Shown here: in pieces, positions 1 to 7,535 of the stretch | Layout of the letters: every line of letters begins with the position of its first letter | Numbering within the stretch: position 1 is the first letter of the stretch | NCBI GenBank assembly: GCA_026417195.1 | Contig: JAOADS010000055.1 | Coordinates: forward strand, 1 to 11,776 | Direction of reading: 5' to 3' | DNA: 11,776 nt | Origin: Ignavibacteria bacterium | Lineage (GTDB): Bacteria > Bacteroidota > Ignavibacteria > Tepidaquicellales > OLB5 | Translations under genes and position numbers: made by a program | The notes under the pieces: generated by a model | Seen by the model: the letters and a program-made list of their open reading frames with translations, nothing else | The model's database searches: none | What the model was told of the DNA's origin: nothing

Positions 1-316
1 CACGAGGCATATCCTTTCTGTCCTGACGGGCATATCCGAAATACGGGATGACTGCTGTTATTCTGCTTGCTGAAGCTCTTACTGCAGCATCTATCATAAT
101 CAGCAGTTCCATCAGGTTATCAGCCGGAGGATTTGTGGTCTGTACTATATATACATCTTTGCCTCTTATGTTTTCATTATATTTTACCCAGATCTCTCCG
201 TCAGAGAAATTAACTATTCTGCATTTACCGACCGGTACATCAAGGTGATCACAAATCTGTTTAACGAAATTATGCGAGTTCCTGCCTGCGAAAATCTGTA
301 TTTCCGAGCGTGCCAT
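1..316 (-). CDS. prs: Ribose-phosphate pyrophosphokinase (PRPP synthetase), 5' part only
   Basis: This is the first 105 codons of a minus-strand gene cut off by the left edge of the window. The enzyme makes 5-phosphoribosyl 1-diphosphate from ribose 5-phosphate and ATP in the cytoplasm, feeding purine, pyrimidine, NAD, histidine and tryptophan synthesis. The visible N-terminal domain starts MARSEIQIFAGRNSH and contains FSDGEI, then NIRGKDVYIVQTT, PADNLMELLIMIDA and AVIPYFGYARQDRKD. These are hallmark blocks of bacterial Prs, the last being part of the ATP-binding region. The ATG at 316-314 is the natural start, because the typical N-terminus begins there. A perfect TAnnTTTG box lies 19 nt upstream and there is no clear Shine-Dalgarno. 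The gene lies downstream of the metallophosphoesterase on the same strand but appears to have its own promoter. The family is certain; the C-terminal half cannot be seen. Confidence 0.96.
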   Translation of the reverse strand, partial: MARSEIQIFAGRNSHNFVKQICDHLDVPVGKCRIVNFSDGEIWVKYNENIRGKDVYIVQTTNPPADNLMELLIMIDAAVRASASRITAVIPYFGYARQDRKDMPR

Positions 317-335
317 CAGATAATTTGCTTTAATG

Positions 336-343
336 CAAAGTTA
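336..343 (-). promoter_or_regulatory. Putative -7 promoter box (TAACTTTG) of prs
   Basis: Read on the minus strand this is TAACTTTG, a perfect match to the TAnnTTTG -7 consensus of Bacteroidota-type housekeeping sigma. It ends 19 nt before the prs start codon. I do not see a TTG -33 element at the expected spacing. The box overlaps a small inverted repeat on the plus strand (TTTGC at 324-328, GCAAA at 335-339), which might be an operator but is short enough to be chance. Confidence 0.5.
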
Positions 344-401
344 TGAAAAAATGTTAAATAGTAAAAAGAGAAATTAATTGGTTTTAACAAAGAATGAAAA
401 A

Positions 402-1334
402 TCAGTTGAATGAAATTCCCGATCTCGGGAATGACAGTGGATCTCCGTATTCATCAAATAAGGGGAAAGTTTTTAGTGTTGCAGGCTTGCTGTAAGGAGG
501 TGTGTTGAACTTTTCTATATATGTTCTCGTTTCACTTCCTATTTCTATAAAAGATACTGAACATGAATTTTTCTCTCCCAGTATACTGCCGCCGGCATTT
601 ATGAATTTTATTCCTTTCCTGTGATATTCAGCTGATTCATGCAGGTGTCCGTGGAGAACTATTTTTATGTTGTGATCTGTAAATTTTCTGATAACAGATT
701 TCTTTTTACGGAGTTTCATTGTTTGTTTTTCTATTTTACTCCACAAAGCATTCGGATGGCAGTCAGATACCGGATGAGGGGAAAAGTGGTGATGAGTGAC
801 AGCTATTTTAAATTTATCTTTCCCTTTCAGTAAATGATCAAGCCTCTTAAGCTGATAGCCGGATATTTTACCGTTTGATGCAAGCGGGTTTTTCAGTATT
901 GAATATTCTGCTACTGAATTAAATCCAACCATAATGCAGTTATCAAATTCCTTAAGGGTGGGAAAGTTTACCTGATCATCTCTGAAAGTTTCCCTGAACC
1001 ACCACATGAACTCATGCAGTTTTTCATTGTACTTTGTGGCTCTGCATTTTGAGGGGAAGTTTATAATGTCTTCAGCAAAGAATACTCCTCCGAATATATC
1101 ATGATTTCCCGGAACAAGGGTGAGTTTTTCTGAATCAAGTAAATTAAATCTCAGGAAAAGATTTCTTGCCAGTTCAAAACTCCTGCTGTCTGCATTTTCA
1201 GTTAAGTCTCCGCTTATTACTATATGATCGGGATTCTGAGATACAATGTATTCCAGAAGACTTATGCTTTTGCTATAGTTATCACGCTTATGAAGGAGAT
1301 CCAGATGAAGGTCTGAAATGTGAGCTATTTTCAT
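402..1334 (-). CDS. Calcineurin-like metallophosphoesterase
   Basis: A 310-residue soluble protein of the calcineurin-like metallophosphoesterase superfamily, expected to hydrolyse a phosphomonoester or phosphodiester with a two-metal centre. All family motifs are present in order: DLH at residues 8-10, GDLTE at 42-46, GNHD at 76-79, a histidine run at 181-183, and HGHLH at 228-232. There is no signal peptide, so it is probably cytoplasmic. The spacing and the long middle region resemble the broad 3',5'-cyclic-nucleotide phosphodiesterase (CpdA-like) and uncharacterised Icc-type groups, but the substrate cannot be read from the sequence. About 60 residues follow the last motif, longer than minimal family members. 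The ATG start is supported by a TAnnTTTG box just upstream. It is transcribed divergently from the gene at 1476, and 85 bp separate it from prs on the same strand. Confidence 0.9.
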   Translation of the reverse strand: MKIAHISDLHLDLLHKRDNYSKSISLLEYIVSQNPDHIVISGDLTENADSRSFELARNLFLRFNLLDSEKLTLVPGNHDIFGGVFFAEDIINFPSKCRATKYNEKLHEFMWWFRETFRDDQVNFPTLKEFDNCIMVGFNSVAEYSILKNPLASNGKISGYQLKRLDHLLKGKDKFKIAVTHHHFSPHPVSDCHPNALWSKIEKQTMKLRKKKSVIRKFTDHNIKIVLHGHLHESAEYHRKGIKFINAGGSILGEKNSCSVSFIEIGSETRTYIEKFNTPPYSKPATLKTFPLFDEYGDPLSFPRSGISFN

Positions 1335-1343
1335 TTATCTGTT

Positions 1344-1351
1344 CAAAAATA
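1344..1351 (-). promoter_or_regulatory. Putative -7 promoter box (TATTTTTG) of the metallophosphoesterase gene
   Basis: On the minus strand this reads TATTTTTG, a perfect TAnnTTTG match ending 9 nt before the ATG at 1334. A start site 4-6 nt further on would give a very short leader, in line with the absence of a Shine-Dalgarno. No matching -33 TTG is visible. For the divergent gene at 1476 only imperfect candidates exist in this 141-bp intergenic region, such as TCTGTTTG at 1381-1388. Confidence 0.45.
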
Positions 1352-1475
1352 GACGGGAAATATTAGACGATTGTTAATTTTCTGTTTGCATGGATTGAAT
1401 TTATGGTATGAGATACTAATAATTAAGAAATTCCCTACTAATGAAAGTTTAATTATTTTAAGTTAACTTGCACTT

Positions 1476-2285
1476 ATGAAGAAAAAGGAAATTGAAAAGT
1501 ATCTTGACTTGGCTTTAAGATCAGTAAAAAAGTGTGATAAAATTACGCTCGGATACTATAAAAAGAAGCTGAAGCATAAGATGAAGAAAAACCTTACACC
1601 TGTTACAGTTGCTGATTTCAAAGCTGAGGATTTTCTGATTGAGAAAATAAAAAAGAATTATCCTTCGCACAGTATTTTTTCTGAGGAAAGAGGTTTTGAT
1701 GACAACGGATCAGATTTCAGGTGGATAATAGATCCTATTGACGGTACGAAGAACTTTATGAGAAAGTACCCTTTCTGGGGAACGCTCCTTGCCCTTGAGT
1801 GGGAAGGAGAGGTGATTGCTGGAGTTATATCAATGCCAGCCCTGAAAACAACTATTTTTGCATCCAAAGGTTCAGGTTGCTTTGTAAACGGGAAGAAGGC
1901 AAGGGTTTCGAAGGTTAAGCAACTGAAACTATCCTATATCCTTCATGGAGGAATTGAATATATTTCAGGTCAGGCTTATCTGAACAATTTCCTTTCGCTT
2001 GTTTCCTCATGTTCATATAACCGCGGTTTCGGTGATTGCCACGGACATTCACTGGTTATCACAGGTAAGGCTGAGGCAATGGTAGATCCGTTTGTAGCAC
2101 CGTATGACATTGCAGCTGTGAAGATATGTATTGAAGAAGCCGGAGGAATCCTGACTGATGTAAATGGGAACAAAACTATTTACGGAGGCAGTGCTGTTGT
2201 CTCAAACGGATTTATCCACGATGAAGTGCTTAAGATACTAAATTATGGGATTGAAAGCAGGGAAAAACTGATGACAGGTGTCTGA
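1476..2285 (+). CDS. Inositol monophosphatase family protein, possibly histidinol-phosphatase (HisN type)
   Basis: A 269-residue Mg2+-dependent, Li+-sensitive-type sugar/polyol phosphatase fold. Visible motifs are TPVTVAD at 41-47, the metal-binding EER at 70-72, DPIDGTKNF at 86-94 with Asp86, Asp89 and Thr91, and the third-metal site YDIAA at 210-214 with Asp211, followed by EEAGG. The length is typical of the family (260-280). The TPVTVAD block and overall pattern recall the HisN-type histidinol-phosphatases more than classical SuhB, but inositol-1-phosphate or another phosphorylated small molecule remains possible. No histidine-synthesis genes are in view to support the HisN reading. The ATG at 1476 has no Shine-Dalgarno (preceded by TTAACTTGCACTT). 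The gene stands alone on this strand, 265 bp before the sugar operon, so membership of that operon is unlikely. Confidence 0.87.
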   Translation: MKKKEIEKYLDLALRSVKKCDKITLGYYKKKLKHKMKKNLTPVTVADFKAEDFLIEKIKKNYPSHSIFSEERGFDDNGSDFRWIIDPIDGTKNFMRKYPFWGTLLALEWEGEVIAGVISMPALKTTIFASKGSGCFVNGKKARVSKVKQLKLSYILHGGIEYISGQAYLNNFLSLVSSCSYNRGFGDCHGHSLVITGKAEAMVDPFVAPYDIAAVKICIEEAGGILTDVNGNKTIYGGSAVVSNGFIHDEVLKILNYGIESREKLMTGV

Positions 2286-2550
2286 AATTAATTTCAAATC
2301 CCCCGGGAAATCGATTCATCATTTTAGCCGGAAAATTTATTTTCATTATATCAAGTCTCATTTTACCCTAGATTTTAACCTGCTATTTTTTAATCCGTCG
2401 AAATTTAAATAAGTAATATTAACTATCGTTTAAACATTCCTGAATTAATTTCTAACTTTCTTTAATCAACATATAAGAATTTCATAACTTATCTGTTACT
2501 CTTACTTAATATTTATTTTACTTACATTGATTTTCTTTGCATAAGTTAAA
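2286..2550. other. AT-rich intergenic region ahead of the nine-gene operon
   Basis: I see no gene here. The region must hold the 3' end signals of the phosphatase gene and the promoter of the operon starting at 2551. No convincing hairpin plus T-run terminator is visible. CCCCCGGG near 2301-2308 is the only GC-rich patch. The best promoter candidate is TTTCTTTG at 2532-2539, which matches 7 of 8 positions of TAnnTTTG and ends 11 nt before the GTG start. A second partial match, TAACTTTC, occurs about 90 nt further upstream. Neither has a clear -33 TTG. Confidence 0.4.
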
Positions 2551-3597
2551 GTGCAAAAAAAGAAAATACTCTTTATCTGCGGCTCACTGAATCAGACCTC
2601 GCAGCTTTTCCAGATATCGCGATATCTCTCTGATGATTATGATTGTTTCTTCACTCCATACTATGTGGACACTCCTTTTCTAAGGTTTCTCTACAAACAG
2701 GATATGCTAGAGTTTACGGTTGCCGGCAAAAAGCTTCAGACCAGATGCATAAACTTTATAAGAGAAAGAAATCTAAAGCTTGATATCGGAGGAGTAAATA
2801 ACAACTACGACCTTGTTGTTACTTCTTCAGACCTTATTATTCAGAAAAACATCAGAGGAAAAAAAATAGTATTGGTTCAGGAAGGTATGACTGACCCTGA
2901 AAACATTTTCTTCTATCTTTCCAAATGGATGGGGTTTCCCCGTTACCTTGCAAGCACATCAACTACAGGACTCTCTGATGCATACGATGTATTCTGCGTT
3001 GCATCTGAAGCTTACAGGGAACTTTTCATAAAAAAAGGAGCTGATCCTTCAAAAGTAATTGTAAGCGGGATACCTAACTTCGATAACTTCGCTGAATATC
3101 TGAACAATGATTTTCCTCTGAGAGGATTTGTTTTATGTGCTACCTCTGATGCAAGAGAGACTTTTAAGTATGAAAACAGAAAGAAACTGATAAGGAAGGT
3201 TCTTAGCATAGCTGACGGAAGTCAGTTAGTTTTTAAACTTCATCCTAATGAGAATTTTATCAGGGCTGAAAGAGAAATAAAAGAACTTGCCCCTGACGCT
3301 ATGGTTTTCAGAGAAGGAAATACAAACCATATGATAGCAAACTGTGATGTTCTCTTTACGACTTACTCTTCAGTTGTGTTCACCGGACTGGCACTTGGTA
3401 AGGAAGTTTATTCAAATTTCAATGTTGACATTTTGAAGAAACTTCTTCCGGTTCAGAACGGAGGAATTTCAGCGAAGAACATAGCTTCCCTATGCAGAAA
3501 GCTGGTTGAAGGTGAAAGAGTTGGAGTTGATGCGGTTCAGTATGAATTATTACAAACGGTGCAACAGGAAAATCTGAAACTTGTGGAGGCGGCCTGA
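2551..3597 (+). CDS. GT-B-like CDP-glycerol/capsule-type glycosyltransferase family protein
   Basis: A 348-residue cytoplasmic protein with no signal peptide or membrane span. The N-terminal half starts with a Rossmann-like strand (KKKILFICGSL) and has QEG at 110-112 and GIPNFDNF at 173-180. The C-terminal half has KLHPNE at 229-234, then CDVLFTTYSSVV at 265-276 and GLALGKEVYS. A Lys-x-His-Pro motif followed by a Ser-Ser and GLALGK-type loop is typical of the CDP-glycerol glycerophosphotransferase-like and capsule Kdo-transferase-like GT-B families. It is therefore a candidate for the transferase that uses the CMP-sugar made by the downstream genes; this is inference from motifs and position. 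The start is GTG at 2551, the first possible start after an in-frame TAA at 2542-2544, and begins the expected strand directly. It is the first gene of the operon, 4 nt before the cytidylyltransferase ATG. Confidence 0.68.
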   Translation: MQKKKILFICGSLNQTSQLFQISRYLSDDYDCFFTPYYVDTPFLRFLYKQDMLEFTVAGKKLQTRCINFIRERNLKLDIGGVNNNYDLVVTSSDLIIQKNIRGKKIVLVQEGMTDPENIFFYLSKWMGFPRYLASTSTTGLSDAYDVFCVASEAYRELFIKKGADPSKVIVSGIPNFDNFAEYLNNDFPLRGFVLCATSDARETFKYENRKKLIRKVLSIADGSQLVFKLHPNENFIRAEREIKELAPDAMVFREGNTNHMIANCDVLFTTYSSVVFTGLALGKEVYSNFNVDILKKLLPVQNGGISAKNIASLCRKLVEGERVGVDAVQYELLQTVQQENLKLVEAA

Positions 3598-3601
3598 TAA
3601 A

Positions 3602-4402
3602 ATGAAAAGAACAAAGAACATATTGATTGTAATTCAGGCAAGAACTGGATCAGCAAGACTTCCGGGAAAAGTGTTGCTTCAGGTATGTGGCAAACCTTTG
3701 CTTTCGCTTATGGTGGAAAGAGTGCAATACTCAAAATTCGGCAATAATATTGTTATAGCTACCACAAAGTTAGCAGAAGATGACAAAATTGTATCGCTCG
3801 CCATGAGGGAAAACGTTTCTTTTTTCAGGGGACATACAACTGATTTGCTTGACAGGCATTTCAAAGCTGCAATTGAATTCAATGCAGACGTTGTTGTCAA
3901 AATTCCTTCAGACTGTCCTCTGATAGATGCATCAGTTCTTGATAAAGTTCTGGAATATTATCTGGAAAATGAATCTTTATATGATTACGTAAGTAATCTT
4001 AATCCTCCGTCATATCCCGACGGCAATGACGTTGAAGTGATGTCATTTAAAACCCTGCACACTGCATGGAAAAAAGCTACGAGCGACTTTGACAGAGAAC
4101 ATACCACACCTTATATATTAAAAAATCCGGACCTTTTCAGAACAGGAAATGTCGTCTGGGAAAAAGGAACAGACCTTTCAAGAAAATTAAGATTTACTCT
4201 CGACTACCCGGAAGATTTTGAATTCATAAAAACTGTATATGAGGAACTGTATGACGATGATCCGTTTTTCGGACTTGATGATATACTAATGCTTCTTGAG
4301 AGAAAGCCACACATAGCTTTCATAAACAGGAAATATACAGGTAAACTTTTATTTGATGCTTTTAATTTTAAAAACCTCTCTGAAAACTTTGCTTTAAAAT
4401 GA
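3602..4402 (+). CDS. SpsF-type cytidylyltransferase (CMP-sugar synthetase-like)
   Basis: A 266-residue nucleotidyltransferase of the SpsF (COG1861) group, which is related to the CMP-N-acylneuraminate synthetases and acts in spore-coat and other surface polysaccharide pathways. The signature IQARTGSARLPGK at 11-23 is the CTP-binding loop, IPSDCPLID at 101-109 holds metal and nucleotide contacts, and REHTTPYI at 165-172 and RFTLDYPED at 197-205 complete the family pattern. I choose ATG 3602. A TTG at 3581 would add seven residues (MWRRPDK) overlapping the previous gene and contributes nothing conserved. A GGAGG at 3585-3589 lies 12 nt before the ATG, one of the few good Shine-Dalgarno-like sites here. 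The stop overlaps the next start as ATGA. With the NeuB-like gene at 8875 in the same operon, activation of a 3-deoxy-ulosonic acid by CTP is the likely role; the exact sugar is unknown. Confidence 0.85.
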   Translation: MKRTKNILIVIQARTGSARLPGKVLLQVCGKPLLSLMVERVQYSKFGNNIVIATTKLAEDDKIVSLAMRENVSFFRGHTTDLLDRHFKAAIEFNADVVVKIPSDCPLIDASVLDKVLEYYLENESLYDYVSNLNPPSYPDGNDVEVMSFKTLHTAWKKATSDFDREHTTPYILKNPDLFRTGNVVWEKGTDLSRKLRFTLDYPEDFEFIKTVYEELYDDDPFFGLDDILMLLERKPHIAFINRKYTGKLLFDAFNFKNLSENFALK

Positions 4403-5262
4403 ATATTACAAGAGATGAAATCAGATCCCTGAAAGAAACTGCCTTAAAGGTCAGGGAACATATAATAAGAATGTCCTCGGGCGGAGGTTGCTTTGCAGGT
4501 GCTTCTCTCTCATGTGCTGATATTATTGTTTATCTGTACGGAAAGTATCTGAACATAAAGCCAGAAAATTTAAATGATCCTTCAAGGGACTATCTGTTTC
4601 TTTCAAAGGGTCATGATGTTCCAGCCCTTTATGCAACACTTGCGGAATTTGGTTTTATTAAAAAGGAAAGACTTAATAATCACCTTAAAGCTTCTGATAA
4701 CATTTACTGGCATCCGAATATATCTGTTGCCGGCGTTGAATTTCATTCAGGTTCGCTGGGACATCTTTTATCAGTTGCTTCAGGTGTGGCTATGGACTGT
4801 AAATTAAAGAAGGCTCATAACAAAGTAGTGGTTATATTAGGAGACGGAGAATTAAATGAAGGCAGTATCTGGGAGGCTATGCTTGTAGCTTCTGCTTACA
4901 AACTTGATAATCTTGTAGCCGTAGTTGACAGGAATCACTTTCAGGCTAATATGGAAACTGAGAAACTCATTCCGCTTGAGCCGCTTGAAGACAAGTTTGA
5001 GTCATTTGGATTCGCAGTAGCTACAATAAACGGACATAGTTTTACTGAGCTGCATCACATTTTTTCCCAGATACCATTTGAAAAGGATAAGCCTTCTGTA
5101 ATAATAGCCGATACTGTCAGAGGCAAAGGACTGCCGAGTATAGAGGCAAGGGCTGACAGATGGTTTTGCAATTTCTCTTCATATGAAGTGCAAATGCTTC
5201 TTGAAGAGCTCAGAGGTAATCAGAAAGCAGATATTAAAAGTGAAACTCTGATTGTAAGATAA
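4399..5262 (+). CDS. Transketolase, N-terminal (thiamine diphosphate-binding) subunit
   Basis: A 287-residue protein equal to the ThDP pyrophosphate-binding half of transketolase. Motifs are SKGHDVPALY at 69-78, GSLGHLLSVASG at 118-129, and the Mg-ThDP motif GDGELNEGS at 148-156 closing with VVDRN at 175-179. The C-terminal end has RGKGLPSIEARADRWFCNF, which departs from the WHG-containing end I expect in split metabolic transketolases and resembles a surface-sugar subfamily. It must pair with the next gene (the C half) to be active. The enzyme moves a two-carbon ketol unit from a ketose to an aldehyde. Within this operon it most likely builds a sugar precursor and does not serve the pentose phosphate pathway, but that is inferred from context only. 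Start ATG 4399 overlaps the preceding stop (ATGA), and its stop overlaps the next start (TAATG), so translational coupling is likely. Confidence 0.9.
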   Translation: MNITRDEIRSLKETALKVREHIIRMSSGGGCFAGASLSCADIIVYLYGKYLNIKPENLNDPSRDYLFLSKGHDVPALYATLAEFGFIKKERLNNHLKASDNIYWHPNISVAGVEFHSGSLGHLLSVASGVAMDCKLKKAHNKVVVILGDGELNEGSIWEAMLVASAYKLDNLVAVVDRNHFQANMETEKLIPLEPLEDKFESFGFAVATINGHSFTELHHIFSQIPFEKDKPSVIIADTVRGKGLPSIEARADRWFCNFSSYEVQMLLEELRGNQKADIKSETLIVR

Positions 5263-6197
5263 TGACTTACGAGATATTTCTTAAAAATCTTGTAAAGCTT
5301 GACAGCAGGTTTATTGTCATAACTGCTGAAAACAGGGCTGCTATAAGAAATCTTCCGGAGGAAATTGGAGAAAATTTCATAGATACCGGTATAACTGAGC
5401 AGACAATGATTGGGATGGCATGTGGTCTGGCTTTAAGAGGCAGGATTCCGGTCTGCCACGCACTTGCTTCATTTCTCACTATGAGGGCATATGAGTTTAT
5501 AAGGACAGATGTAGGTATAGCCGGTTTACCGGTTAAACTTGTAGGTTATGTTCCTGGTTTTCTGTCCGAAGCAAACGGACCGACTCATCAGGCAATTGAA
5601 GACATATCTTTAATGCGGGTTATTCCGGGTATGAAAATATTCTGTCCTTCTGATGAAGAAGATATGCTGATAGGTCTTGAGAAAGTCCTTACATCGTCCT
5701 CTCCGTATTATATAAGATTCAATAACCTGAAACCGGTTGTAAAGCATAATACAAATTTCACCGAAGGTAAGGCTGAGGTTATTTCCTGGGGAAGCGATAT
5801 TACTGTTTTAACTTACGGAACCCTGCTGAGACAGGCATATGAGGCAATGATAATTCTTGAATCTGAAGGTTTATCAGTAAGGTTGATTAATTTAAGGACT
5901 CTGAAGCCCATAGATGAAGAACTTATTATTTCCTCTGCCGAAGAGACGAAACTAATTGTCAGCATTGAAGATCATTTCCTAAGCGGAGGCTTGTATTCCA
6001 TATTAGGTGAAATGTTTCTCAGGCACAGGCTGAACATTGACGTTTTACCAATAGCCCTTAAGGGTAAGTGGTTTAAACCGCTGCTTATAAGAGAACTTCT
6101 TGAGTATGAGAAATTTACAGGGAGGGATATGGCAATTAATATACTTAAATTTTATCAGAACTGTTTTGATGAAATAAAAATAAGGAGTATGATATAG
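5262..6197 (+). CDS. Transketolase, C-terminal (pyrimidine-binding) subunit
   Basis: A 311-residue protein equal to the central and C-terminal parts of transketolase. It has TGITEQTMIGMACGLALRG at 42-60, where Glu46 is the conserved glutamate that activates the thiamine aminopyrimidine. Next come HALASFLTMRAYE and GPTHQAIEDISLMRVIPGM at 106-124. A C-terminal domain follows with LTYGTLLRQAYEA and LRTLKPIDEE, the arrangement seen in split transketolases and 1-deoxyxylulose-5-phosphate synthase relatives. The gene starts one nucleotide inside the stop of the N-half gene and ends immediately before the aminotransferase ATG with no spacing. One-to-one coupling with its partner suggests a heteromeric alpha2beta2 enzyme. 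A pyruvate-using DXS-like activity cannot be excluded on motifs alone, but the split form and the neighbours fit transketolase better. Confidence 0.9.
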   Translation: MTYEIFLKNLVKLDSRFIVITAENRAAIRNLPEEIGENFIDTGITEQTMIGMACGLALRGRIPVCHALASFLTMRAYEFIRTDVGIAGLPVKLVGYVPGFLSEANGPTHQAIEDISLMRVIPGMKIFCPSDEEDMLIGLEKVLTSSSPYYIRFNNLKPVVKHNTNFTEGKAEVISWGSDITVLTYGTLLRQAYEAMIILESEGLSVRLINLRTLKPIDEELIISSAEETKLIVSIEDHFLSGGLYSILGEMFLRHRLNIDVLPIALKGKWFKPLLIRELLEYEKFTGRDMAINILKFYQNCFDEIKIRSMI

Positions 6198-7535
6198 ATG
6201 GCTAATAAGCTGTCATTAAATAATGACTATCCGGTAATTGATGAATCCCTGAAGCTCCTTAATAGAGCTGAGGGACTTATTCCTTCATATACACAGACTC
6301 TTGCGAAGGGACCATCTCAGTATGTCAGGGGAGTATGTCCGGTTTATCTTGTAAAAGGTAAAGGATCGCATGTGTGGGATGCTGACGGAAATGAATATAT
6401 AGATTACGGTATGGGAATAGGACCTCTTGTTCTTGGATATTGTTTCAGTGAAGTTGATGAAGCTGTAAGAAAACAACTTGATGAAGGCATTACATTCTCA
6501 TTGATGCATCCCCTGGAAGTTGAAGTCTCGGGGATGATAAGGGACAATATACCTAATGCAGAATGTGTAAGGTTCAGCAAAACCGGTGCGGATGTTACTT
6601 CAGCTGCTGTCAGATTAGCGAGGGCATATACCGGGAAAAATAAAATTCTTTGTTGCGGTTATCACGGCTGGCATGACTGGTATATTTCAGTTACTACAAG
6701 AAACAAGGGTGTACCGCTGAATGTTGCAGATCTCACCTATACGTTTCAGTATAATGACATTGATTCGCTCAAGAATTCGTTAGACGATGATGTTGCCTGC
6801 ATTATACTTGAGCCGGTAACCTTTTATGAACCTGAGTACAATTTCCTGCATACGATCAGGGAAATCTGTGATAAAAATAACATAGTTCTGATATTTGATG
6901 AAATGTGGACTGGTTTCAGAATAAATCCGGGAGGTGCTCAGAAGTATTTCGGAGTTAATGCAGACCTTGCATGTTTCTCCAAGGCTGTAGCAAACGGTAT
7001 GCCACTTTCAGTATTGACCGGCAGAAAAGAAATAATGCAGTTACTTGATGAAGATGTTTTCTTTTATACAACTTTCGGAGGTGACGCTTTATCACTTGCA
7101 GCAGCTAAGGCTACGATTAAATGTATAAATGAAAAAGGTGTGACAGATTATCTATCAACAACCGGATTTGAGCTTAAAGAGGGGCTTAATGAGCTCTTAA
7201 GGGAACTGGATATAGATTATATAAGATGTGAGGGATACGGGTTCAGAACGACACTGAGTTTTTCACATCCTAACATTGATTCACTTTTAATTAAATCTCT
7301 CCTTCAGCAGGAACTCATAAAACGCGGGATACTCTGGAACGGATTTCATAACATTTCATATTCACATACGCAAAGTGATATAGATTATACACTGGAGGCT
7401 TATGAACATAGTCTTAAGATAATAAATAAAGCTGTCGGTGAAGCTGATTTGCAAAAGTATCTGAGAGGCGAGCCGGTAAAACCGGTTTTCAGGAAATCTT
7501 CTGATTTCAATACTAAACCGAGGAAAGTTGTATGA
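6198..7535 (+). CDS. Class III PLP-dependent aminotransferase (glutamate-1-semialdehyde aminotransferase-like)
   Basis: A 445-residue fold-type I, class III aminotransferase. Key features in order: WDADGNEYIDYGMGIGPLVLG at about 60-80, SKTGADVTSAAVRLAR at 127-142, GYHGWHDW at 154-161, the PLP-pyridine aspartate in IFDEMWTGFR at 222-231 (Asp224), the Schiff-base lysine in FSKAVANGMPL at 250-260 (Lys252), and the phosphate-binding TTFGGD at 281-286. It resembles HemL, but the lysine region lacks the HemL GKIIGGGLP pattern, so a role in haem synthesis is unlikely. Embedded between transketolase and SDR genes, it probably installs an amino group on a sugar or ketose intermediate, using glutamate or a similar donor. 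Its stop overlaps the SDR start as ATGA. A GGAG about 10 nt before the ATG may act as a Shine-Dalgarno. The substrate is unknown. Confidence 0.9.
   Translation: MANKLSLNNDYPVIDESLKLLNRAEGLIPSYTQTLAKGPSQYVRGVCPVYLVKGKGSHVWDADGNEYIDYGMGIGPLVLGYCFSEVDEAVRKQLDEGITFSLMHPLEVEVSGMIRDNIPNAECVRFSKTGADVTSAAVRLARAYTGKNKILCCGYHGWHDWYISVTTRNKGVPLNVADLTYTFQYNDIDSLKNSLDDDVACIILEPVTFYEPEYNFLHTIREICDKNNIVLIFDEMWTGFRINPGGAQKYFGVNADLACFSKAVANGMPLSVLTGRKEIMQLLDEDVFFYTTFGGDALSLAAAKATIKCINEKGVTDYLSTTGFELKEGLNELLRELDIDYIRCEGYGFRTTLSFSHPNIDSLLIKSLLQQELIKRGILWNGFHNISYSHTQSDIDYTLEAYEHSLKIINKAVGEADLQKYLRGEPVKPVFRKSSDFNTKPRKVV

Noticed and set aside
48..248. Plus-strand open frame of 66 codons
   Set aside because: It is antisense to the clearly recognised prs reading frame.
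3581..3601. TTG start adding seven residues to the cytidylyltransferase
   Set aside because: The extension overlaps the previous gene and is not part of the conserved N-terminus; ATG 3602 is preceded by GGAGG and starts directly at the first beta strand.
6198..7535. HemL (glutamate-1-semialdehyde aminomutase) for haem synthesis
   Set aside because: The overall fold matches, but the active-site lysine region reads SKAVANGMPL and lacks the HemL GGGLP pattern; no haem genes are nearby and it is embedded in a sugar operon.
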